Shown here one piece after another: positions 1 through 4,574 of a stretch of 5,047 bases of DNA. Every line of letters starts with the position of its first letter. The first letter of the stretch is position 1. The position numbers and the translations under genes were made by a program. The stretch comes from Chlamydiia bacterium (GTDB lineage Bacteria > Chlamydiota > Chlamydiia > Chlamydiales > FEN-1388), in contig JAQGPK010000171.1 of NCBI GenBank assembly GCA_028293095.1, positions 1-5,047 on the forward strand, in the 5' to 3' direction. The notes under the pieces were generated by a model, which searched no databases, had not been told where the DNA came from, and was given only the letters and a program-made list of their open reading frames with translations.

Positions 1-562
1 CATTGCAGAAGCCTTTGGAATTCCTAAAGCTGAAGGCGCTCTTATCACAGATGTTGTCAAAGATGGCCCTGCTGATAAAGCTGGCTTAAAACCAGGTGAT
101 GTTGTCATCAAGCTCAACAAGCAAGAGATCAAAAACGTGGGTATCTTACGAAATGGGATTTCATTCCTTCATCCAGCTGAAGTGGCTACATTGACGATCC
201 TTCGTGGAGGAAAAGAGATGGAGATTCCGGTAACTATTGGTCTTCATCCAGAAAATGAGCTCAATGCTCAAGAGATTCAAAAGAGTCTTGGTCTTTTGGT
301 AGAAGAACTTACACCAGAAATTAGACAACAGCTTGGGGTTATAGAGGAAAAGGGTGTTGTCATTAAATACATCTCTCCTAATAGTATCGCCCAGTATGCA
401 GGCCTCAGACGCGGTCAGCTCATTCTTTCAGTCAACCGCAGCCCTATCAGATCGACAGAAGAGTTTTATCAAGCGATCCGTGAGAAAAGTACAGGAGACC
501 AAATACTTCTCCATGTTAAAGAAGGCCAAGGCACACGCTTTGTCATTCTCCACATGGAATAG
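1..562 (+). CDS. htrA: HtrA/DegP-type periplasmic serine protease, C-terminal part (two PDZ domains)
   Basis: This is the last 186 residues of a gene that begins upstream of the window. The first whole codon is at 2 and the stop is TAG at 560-562. The fragment shows two PDZ domains. PDZ1 spans about residues 1-80 and contains the core 'DGPADKAGLKPGDVVIKLN' (residues 21-39). PDZ2 spans about residues 95-186 and contains 'SPNSIAQYAGLRRGQLILSVN' split across residues 125-145. A tandem pair of PDZ domains ending almost at the C-terminus is typical of DegP/DegQ/HtrA proteases, which degrade or refold misfolded envelope proteins. The trypsin-like domain with the His-Asp-Ser triad would lie upstream and cannot be seen, so catalytic competence is not shown. 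PDZ2 ends cleanly at the usual place, so the 3' end looks intact. The gene is convergent with the sucCD operon and is separated from it by a repeat island. In Chlamydia, as I recall, htrA lies next to sucCD. A different two-PDZ protease such as DegS is unlikely, because DegS has one PDZ. Confidence 0.88.
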   Translation, partial: IAEAFGIPKAEGALITDVVKDGPADKAGLKPGDVVIKLNKQEIKNVGILRNGISFLHPAEVATLTILRGGKEMEIPVTIGLHPENELNAQEIQKSLGLLVEELTPEIRQQLGVIEEKGVVIKYISPNSIAQYAGLRRGQLILSVNRSPIRSTEEFYQAIREKSTGDQILLHVKEGQGTRFVILHME

Positions 563-582
563 TATACCCACATTCTCTTCTA

Positions 583-616
583 GCAGTGCTGCTCCATTCC
601 GCAGCACTGCGCTTTT
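583..616 (+). terminator. Intrinsic terminator of htrA
   Basis: A perfect 10-bp stem pairs GCAGTGCTGC (583-592) with GCAGCACTGC (601-610) around an 8-nt loop. It is followed by GCTTTT (611-616). It starts 20 nt after the htrA stop codon. The stem is strong but the T tract is short (four T), so this is a good rho-independent terminator rather than an ideal one. Confidence 0.82.
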
Positions 617-659
617 AAACCGACAAATGGATCTTTATCAATAAAGTCTCTTGTTAATT

Positions 660-702
660 TTTTTTAACGCAAAGAAATACAAAAGACGCAAAGGCGCAAA
701 GA
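660..702 (+). repeat. TTTGCG-family repeat copy A: left arm of a 43-nt perfect inverted repeat
   Basis: This copy reads from a T run into AACGCAAAGAAATAC and then two GCAAAG-containing units. It is identical over 43 nt to the reverse complement of 1210-1252. The match resumes after a one-base indel for four more bases (TAGC, 703-706 against 1205-1208). It starts 44 nt beyond the htrA terminator. Perfect identity between the arms suggests recent duplication, gene conversion or selection. Confidence 0.93.
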
Positions 703-790
703 TAGCTAAGAAGTATTTATAGTGGACCCCATCTTTAAGACCAAAACCGAGAAAAAATTTACTCCGTATATAAAGAAGAATTGCAGAACT

Positions 791-819
791 CTCTCTGTGT
801 TCTCTGTGATAAAAAAAAA
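791..819 (+). repeat. CTCTGTG-family repeat, short copy
   Basis: The sequence is two 9-base units, CTCTCTGTG and TTCTCTGTG, followed by AT and an A run. It matches the reverse complement of the copy at 919-954 but lacks that copy's middle 9-base unit (ATTTCTGTA). The unit copy number therefore differs by exactly one. Confidence 0.8.
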
Positions 820-855
820 TTAAAAAGGCCCCTACTATATTGAGTTGGCTTTTAT

Positions 856-902
856 TTTTAACGCAAAGTGCAAAGTGCAAAGTGCAAAGAGCAAGAATAG
901 CT
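856..902 (+). repeat. TTTGCG-family repeat copy B with an internal 7-bp tandem array
   Basis: This copy starts like copy A (T run, then AACGCAAAG). The interior is replaced by a 7-bp array: GCAAAGT at 863, 870 and 877, then GCAAAGA at 884 and a degenerate GCAAGAA at 891. It ends in AGAATAGC, as does the reverse complement of copy C. It looks like a copy of the same repeat in which one internal unit expanded by slippage. Confidence 0.85.
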
Positions 903-918
903 ATGGTATTGTTTCTTA

Positions 919-954
919 TTTTTTACCACAGAGAATACAGAAATCACAGAGAGG
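919..954 (-). repeat. CTCTGTG-family repeat, long copy, inverted
   Basis: Read on the minus strand it has three 9-base units (CTCTCTGTG, ATTTCTGTA, TTCTCTGTG), then GGTAAAAAA. It lies opposite in orientation to the copy at 791-819, so the two form an imperfect inverted repeat nested inside the 660/1252 pair. Confidence 0.8.
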
Positions 955-1027
955 ATCCAGTTTACTAACATAGGAATACTTTAGTTCACCAAGATATGTA
1001 CCCTTATCAAAAAGGATATATTTATAG

Positions 1028-1173
1028 GTCGGCTCGATACAATGTATCCGACTAGGTGTCGCCAGTTCCTGGCTCGACAATAAACTTCCGAATATACCGT
1101 GGGTTCCCTTCCGGTCACACACGGCTAGCCTCTGTAGCCGCTTTCGCAGCAAAGTACCACTTCGTGGTTTTTT
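1028..1173. other. Hairpin-rich, higher-GC segment of unknown function (possible structured RNA or element core)
   Basis: Five short stems follow one another. GTCGG (1028-1032) pairs with CCGAC (1048-1052), with an inner ATAC/GTAT extension around AAT. TGTCG and CCAG (1057-1065) pair with CTGG and CGACA (1069-1079) around TTC. CCGTG (1097-1101) pairs with CACGG (1120-1124). CGGCTA (1122-1127) pairs with TAGCCG (1135-1140) and partly competes with the previous stem. ACCAC (1156-1160) pairs with GTGGT (1164-1168). G+C over 1021-1190 is about 50% by hand count, well above the roughly 32% of the adjacent 661-720. I do not recognise a known RNA family. A relic of a mobile element or a palindromic repeat cluster is equally possible. 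Confidence 0.45.
1151..1173 (+). terminator. Possible intrinsic terminator at the end of the hairpin cluster
   Basis: ACCAC (1156-1160), loop TTC and GTGGT (1164-1168) are followed directly by T residues to 1173. The stem can be extended past one mismatch by AAAG (1151-1154) pairing with the T tract. This fits a small rightward terminator, which would matter if 1028-1173 is transcribed as an RNA. The core stem is only 5 bp, so this is tentative. Confidence 0.35.
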
Positions 1174-1209
1174 CCTAAAAACGTGGTCCAAACTATCTTG
1201 TGGGGCTAT

Positions 1210-1252
1210 TCTTTGCGCCTTTGCGTCTTTTGTATTTCTTTGCGTTAAAAAA
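1210..1252 (-). repeat. TTTGCG-family repeat copy C: right arm of the 43-nt perfect inverted repeat
   Basis: This is the reverse complement of copy A (660-702) without a mismatch. The outer ends of the two arms are 593 bp apart. It runs leftwards into GGGGCTATT, whose reverse complement keeps the AATAGC tail also seen at the end of copy B. Confidence 0.93.
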
Positions 1253-1299
1253 TCAATTACACACGAACTAAATCACAGCTTTCTCATGTGTTCTTTTAC

Positions 1300-1343
1300 T
1301 AGCTTTACGTCTTTACATCTCTTATGTTCGCTTTGCGTTAAAA
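1300..1343 (-). repeat. TTTGCG-family repeat copy D, degenerate
   Basis: The stretch ends in CTTTGCGTTAAAA (1331-1343), exactly as copy C does. Upstream it keeps the same pattern with substitutions: CTTTACGTCTTTAC in place of the CTTTGCGCCTTTGCG of copy C. It lies 11 bp beyond the stop of the M50 protease gene. It appears to be an older, decayed copy in the same orientation as copy C. Confidence 0.65.
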
Positions 1344-1354
1344 TAATAAATAAT

Positions 1355-2482
1355 TTAGCTTTTTTGATTGGCAAAGAACTGCTTAAACAATGGCTCATGA
1401 CGAATAGGATCGAGCTCTTCAGAGCTTAAAACATCCCCCATGTCAAGAGTTGCTGCACGCTTGACTGATTGAAGCCAATTGACAGCGGCTGCCACTTTAT
1501 GTAGGTAGGTCGCAGAAAAGGCGTTAATGAGCGCACATTCGGCATTACTCGTCTCCAAAAATGCTTTCTCACCAACACGCAGTGCTTGAAGATACTCTTG
1601 AGAGCGATAGAAGGCCATTTGAAGAAGTTGTAGTCCTTGAGGAGATAAAACTTTTTCATTAGGCTGAAGCCAGTAACAAGCTCTTTTGGGCTGCTCTGTA
1701 AGAAGAAGATAATTCCCCAATTGCTCGACTGCCTGGAGTGCAATAGCTTTATTATCCGCTGTAAGACAGAGATTCTCAAGGCGAGAAATCGCCTGCTCGG
1801 GATGCTTAGCAAGCCACTCATCTTCTGCATTTTGCATCTCATCAATAATTTTTTTATCAGCATCATCGTAGACGAGAAACTTGGTATCCTGAAAGCCTCG
1901 AAAGCTCTCAAAAGCAAACATGAGAAACAAAACGCCTGGAAATACTTGGTTATATCCAATACAAAAAATAGCAAGAAAAAGTCCAAAAAGAGCGCTAAAA
2001 ATATAAGATGCTTGAAGTCCTTTTTTCCCAAAAATATTCTCAAAAATAATAGCCATCATTCTTCCGCCATCAAGTGGAAAAACAGGACAGAGATTTAGAA
2101 GGCTCCAGAAAATATTGGCACGAGAGATCAGCATGAGTGACTCATGAGCCACAGGTGGAAGTGCAGGTAAGAAAAAGGAGAAAAGCCACGCAAAAACGGC
2201 AAATGCAAAGCCAAATAAGGGGCCCATCATCACAATTAAAAACTCTTTTAAGGGAGCAAGGTGCGCTACTCCTTCCCGAATTGTTGCCCCTCCAAAAGCG
2301 CCTAATTCAATCCGCACAGGCTGTTTCCAAAAGCGAGAAACAACGGCATGACCACTTTCATGAACAAGAACAGAGACAAAAATAACACCTACCCAAAAGA
2401 AAATTCCTAAAGGCGAGGAAGTGCTTAAAAAGGCAAGTAAAAAGGCACTCACCCAAAAAGAGGGCAAAATAGTAATTTTCAT
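1355..2482 (-). CDS. M50-family (site-2-type) membrane metalloprotease with a C-terminal TPR-like domain
   Basis: The 375-residue product is an intramembrane zinc protease. The zinc motif HESGH is at residues 41-45, inside the second hydrophobic segment. The second metal-ligand motif, NLCPVFPLDGGR, is at 130-141 with Asp138 as ligand. This NxxPxxxLDGG arrangement defines family M50. Hydrophobic segments lie at about 5-22, 27-47, 83-107, 117-135 and 157-194. No PDZ domain interrupts the core, so this resembles the compact SpoIVFB/M50B type rather than RseP. Residues from about 205 to 375 are soluble and helical with repeated 30-40-residue helix pairs. The ending 'SSEELDPIRHEPLFKQFF' resembles the tail of many TPR proteins, so the tail probably binds a partner or substrate. 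The start is fixed by AGAGGA at 2488-2493, 5 nt before the ATG. The ATG overlaps the sucD stop as ATGA, so translation is probably coupled to sucD. The substrate is unknown. Confidence 0.87.
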   Translation of the reverse strand: MKITILPSFWVSAFLLAFLSTSSPLGIFFWVGVIFVSVLVHESGHAVVSRFWKQPVRIELGAFGGATIREGVAHLAPLKEFLIVMMGPLFGFAFAVFAWLFSFFLPALPPVAHESLMLISRANIFWSLLNLCPVFPLDGGRMMAIIFENIFGKKGLQASYIFSALFGLFLAIFCIGYNQVFPGVLFLMFAFESFRGFQDTKFLVYDDADKKIIDEMQNAEDEWLAKHPEQAISRLENLCLTADNKAIALQAVEQLGNYLLLTEQPKRACYWLQPNEKVLSPQGLQLLQMAFYRSQEYLQALRVGEKAFLETSNAECALINAFSATYLHKVAAAVNWLQSVKRAATLDMGDVLSSEELDPIRHEPLFKQFFANQKS

Positions 2483-3348
2483 AATATTCCTCTGATTGTA
2501 GAGCCTATGTGGGCTGGATTTTCAACTACTATAACATTTGCGCTTTTTAATGCTGCAACTTTACTTTCCCAGGTACCTGATCCATGAGAAATAATAGCTC
2601 CTGCATGACCCATACGACGCCCTATCGGAGCTGTTTTACCTGCTATGAAGGCCACAATTGGTTTTGAGAAATTTTTCTTGATCCACTCAGCTGCCTCCTC
2701 TTCTGCGGTACCACCAATTTCTCCCAGAAGAACAACACCGTGCGTCTCAGGATCGTTTTCAAAAAGCGTAAGGATATCAATAAAATTAGTCCCGTTCAGT
2801 GGATCTCCTCCAATCCCAACGCAACTGCTTTGTCCTAATCCCAGAGAGGTCGTCTGCCAAACCGCTTCATAGGTAAGCGTTCCTGATCGAGAGACAATTC
2901 CTATAGTGCCTTTTTTATGAATATAGCCAGGCATAATTCCGACCTTACACTCCTCTGGTGTGATAACACCAGGGCAGTTAGGACCAATTAAGCGCGATGT
3001 TTTGCTATGCCGTAAAATAGAGGTCACCTCAAGCATATCATGCAAAGGAATACCCTCTGTAATACAGACAATTAACTCAATAGCTGCACGTTCTGCCTCT
3101 AAAATGGCATCCGCTGCAAAGGGCGGCGGCACAAAAATCATGGATACGTTGCAATTTGTAACTTCTTTGGCCTCTTTGACAGTGTCAAAAACAGGCACAC
3201 CAAAAATGGTCTGCCCTCCTTTACCTGGCGTCACGCCACCCACGATATTTGTTCCATACTGCATGCACTGCTCCGTATGAAAGCTTCCTGACTTTCCAGT
3301 AATTCCCTGACAAATCACCCGGCTTTTGAAGTTCACTAAGATTGCCAT
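2479..3348 (-). CDS. sucD: Succinyl-CoA synthetase (ADP/GDP-forming), alpha subunit
   Basis: SucD joins SucC to interconvert succinyl-CoA and succinate with formation of ATP or GTP in the TCA cycle. The 289-residue length equals that of E. coli SucD, and the two align almost throughout. The CoA-binding Rossmann part contains VICQGITGKSG (residues 11-21) and GGVTPGKGG (37-45). Family blocks follow: IGPNCPGVITP (121-131), IVSRSGTLTYEAV (151-163) and GIGGDPLNGTNFIDIL (178-193). The phosphorylated histidine is His248, in GRRMGHAGAII (243-253). Glu210 lies in GEIGG (209-213). No key residue is missing. The ATG at 3346-3348 lies inside the 3' end of sucC, giving a 13-nt overlap with a weak purine-rich GGTGG just upstream, so coupling to sucC is likely. 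It ends in TGA overlapping the next gene's ATG. Confidence 0.97.
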   Translation of the reverse strand: MAILVNFKSRVICQGITGKSGSFHTEQCMQYGTNIVGGVTPGKGGQTIFGVPVFDTVKEAKEVTNCNVSMIFVPPPFAADAILEAERAAIELIVCITEGIPLHDMLEVTSILRHSKTSRLIGPNCPGVITPEECKVGIMPGYIHKKGTIGIVSRSGTLTYEAVWQTTSLGLGQSSCVGIGGDPLNGTNFIDILTLFENDPETHGVVLLGEIGGTAEEEAAEWIKKNFSKPIVAFIAGKTAPIGRRMGHAGAIISHGSGTWESKVAALKSANVIVVENPAHIGSTIRGIL

Positions 3349-4496
3349 GCAACCACCATTTCAGCAGCATCGTTAAAGGTATCTGCTGTCATAATACCAA
3401 GTTGCGAATCTTCAATGATTTTCTTGGCAGAGGCAACGTTTGTGCCTTCCATTCGTAGCACGATCGGAATACGTACAGTGTTATTCTCAACTGCTACCTT
3501 AAGCGCTCGCGCGATCGTTTCGCAATTCATAATACCGCCAAAAATATTCACTAAAATTGCCTTAATGTGAGGATCTGAAAGAAGAATTTCAAAGCTCTGA
3601 ATCACCTTTGCCTCAGAAGCGCCACCACCAACATCTAAGAAATTGGCAGGATTACCACCCTTTGAATGAATCAGATCCATGGTCGCCATCGCAAGGCCTG
3701 CTCCATTCACCATACATCCAATAGTTCCTGTAAGCCCAATGTAGGCAAGACCTACTTTCTTCGCCTCAGCTTCTTGATACGTCTCTTGGCTCGGATCATA
3801 CATCGCCGCAATGCGCGCCTGACGAAAGAGCGAGTTATCATCAATCGACAGCTTGGCATCAAGTGCCAGAAGATGCCCATCCATCGTTTCCACAAGTGGA
3901 TTAATTTCCAGAAGATAGGCATCATAGAGGAAAAAAGCCTTCCGCATTGCTTGAATAAGTACTTGACCCTCTTTTTTTACGACCCCTTGCCATCCTAAAA
4001 ATGTTGCAATGCGCTCCAGCTGGCACTCTTCAAGCAGCTCTTTTTTAAAAATTTTTTCAACCAGAAGTTTTTCTGGGGTCTCTGTAGCAACCGTTTCAAT
4101 ATCCATACCCCCTTCAGAGCTTATAATCAAGGAAGTGGAGGCTGTTTTTCGATCGATCGTGATACCGACGTAGTACTCTTTTTTAATCTTAGCGATAGGA
4201 GTAAGAAGAATTGTGTGCGCAATCAACCCGTCAGGACCCGTTTGCCCATTAATAATTTTCATGCCTAAAAGCTTTTTTGAAGCTGTCAAAATTTCTTGAG
4301 GAGAGCGTGCAACGATCACCCCCCCTGCCTTGCCCCTTCCTCCTGCATGCACCTGCACCTTCACAACAGCTTCTTGGAGCTGCTGCTCTTGGAGGATACG
4401 CTCTACTTCTTGTATTGAAGAGGCGACAAAAAATGGCCCTACCTTCACACCTAGCTCTTGTAGAAGCTCTTTTGCTTGATATTCGTGAAGTTCCAT
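3336..4496 (-). CDS. sucC: Succinyl-CoA synthetase (ADP/GDP-forming), beta subunit
   Basis: SucC is the ATP-grasp, nucleotide- and succinate-binding subunit of the enzyme whose alpha subunit is encoded next. The 386-residue length is normal for the family. The N-terminus MELHEYQAKELL is characteristic. Residues known from the E. coli enzyme are present at matching numbers: Lys46, the GRGK loop (53-56), Glu107 in KKEYYVG, Asn199 in LLEINPLV, Asp213 in LLALDAK (Mg2+ ligands) and Asn264. The C-terminal flavodoxin-like ligase domain shows ANFLDVGGGA (284-293), VNIFGGIMNC (316-325) and MEGTNV (349-354). The usual Arg after GGI(M/V) is Asn324 here. I cannot tell ATP from GTP preference from the sequence. 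It is the first gene of the leftward operon and starts 78 bp from the divergent ftsY. The ATG at 4494-4496 gives the standard family N-terminus. Confidence 0.97.
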   Translation of the reverse strand: MELHEYQAKELLQELGVKVGPFFVASSIQEVERILQEQQLQEAVVKVQVHAGGRGKAGGVIVARSPQEILTASKKLLGMKIINGQTGPDGLIAHTILLTPIAKIKKEYYVGITIDRKTASTSLIISSEGGMDIETVATETPEKLLVEKIFKKELLEECQLERIATFLGWQGVVKKEGQVLIQAMRKAFFLYDAYLLEINPLVETMDGHLLALDAKLSIDDNSLFRQARIAAMYDPSQETYQEAEAKKVGLAYIGLTGTIGCMVNGAGLAMATMDLIHSKGGNPANFLDVGGGASEAKVIQSFEILLSDPHIKAILVNIFGGIMNCETIARALKVAVENNTVRIPIVLRMEGTNVASAKKIIEDSQLGIMTADTFNDAAEMVVAWQS

Positions 4497-4509
4497 AGTA
4501 ACAACCTAT

Positions 4510-4538
4510 ATAATAGACAGCGCTTATCTTCTCTGGTA
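4510..4538 (-). promoter_or_regulatory. sucC: Possible sucCD-M50 promoter (good -10, poor -35)
   Basis: On the minus strand a TATTAT hexamer (4515-4510) lies 13 bp before the sucC ATG and differs from the consensus -10 at one position. At 17-bp spacing the -35 position (4538-4533) reads TACCAG, which is poor. This implies a weak or activator-dependent promoter, or a start site elsewhere. The -10 overlaps the -35 of the divergent ftsY promoter by two bases, so the two could compete for RNA polymerase. Confidence 0.3.
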
Positions 4539-4542
4539 TACT
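4514..4542 (+). promoter_or_regulatory. ftsY: Sigma70-type promoter of ftsY
   Basis: TAGACA (4514-4519) matches the -35 consensus at five of six positions. TATACT (4537-4542) matches the -10 at five of six, and the spacer is the optimal 17 bp. Transcription would start near 4549, giving a leader of about 26 nt before the ftsY ATG. This is the best promoter-like match I see in the window. Confidence 0.7.
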
Positions 4543-4574
4543 ATGAATACTGCATTTGTAACCAACGTGAATTT

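Larger units (their letters stand above)
617..1354. other. Gene-free repeat island between htrA and the sucCD-M50 operon
   Basis: These 738 bases hold no open frame that I believe. They are made of at least four copies of a TTTGCG-type repeat (two in each orientation), two CTCTGTG-type repeats in opposite orientation, a 7-bp tandem array and a hairpin-rich core of higher G+C. The long frames that cross this stretch on the minus strand (638-880 and 916-1191) start with TTG and are partly translations of the repeats. The island fills the gap between two convergent transcription units, where insertions do least harm. No intrinsic terminator for the leftward sucCD-M50 operon is obvious just after its last stop at 1355. 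Confidence 0.75.

Noticed and set aside
354..644. Plus-strand open frame overlapping the htrA 3' end
   Set aside because: It is out of frame with two well-conserved PDZ domains and runs through the htrA terminator, so it is a shadow frame.
633..646. CTTTAT-CA-ATAAAG palindrome after the htrA terminator
   Set aside because: The loop would be only two bases and the stem is A/T-rich, so it is more likely chance than a second terminator or operator.
638..880. 80-codon minus-strand open frame
   Set aside because: It starts with TTG inside the heptamer array, and much of its product is a translation of the TTTGCG and CTCTGTG repeats. No domain is recognisable.
1028..1173. tRNA, RNase P RNA or tmRNA gene
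   Set aside because: There is no cloverleaf with a GTTCRA T-arm, and no conserved RNase P or tmRNA core motif was seen on either strand.
916..1191. 91-codon minus-strand open frame across the hairpin cluster
   Set aside because: It begins with TTG without a ribosome-binding site, its end is a translation of the CTCTGTG repeat, and its body coincides with the five stems. A decayed short gene cannot be fully excluded, but the support is too weak to call a CDS.
658..1343. CRISPR-like array suggested by repeated GCAAAG motifs
   Set aside because: The repeats are in mixed orientation, irregularly spaced and of variable internal length, with no unique spacers of constant size.
1426..2043. 205-codon minus-strand frame inside the M50 gene
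   Set aside because: It is an alternative frame of a gene with clear HExxH and LDGG motifs. Its own product has no recognisable family features.
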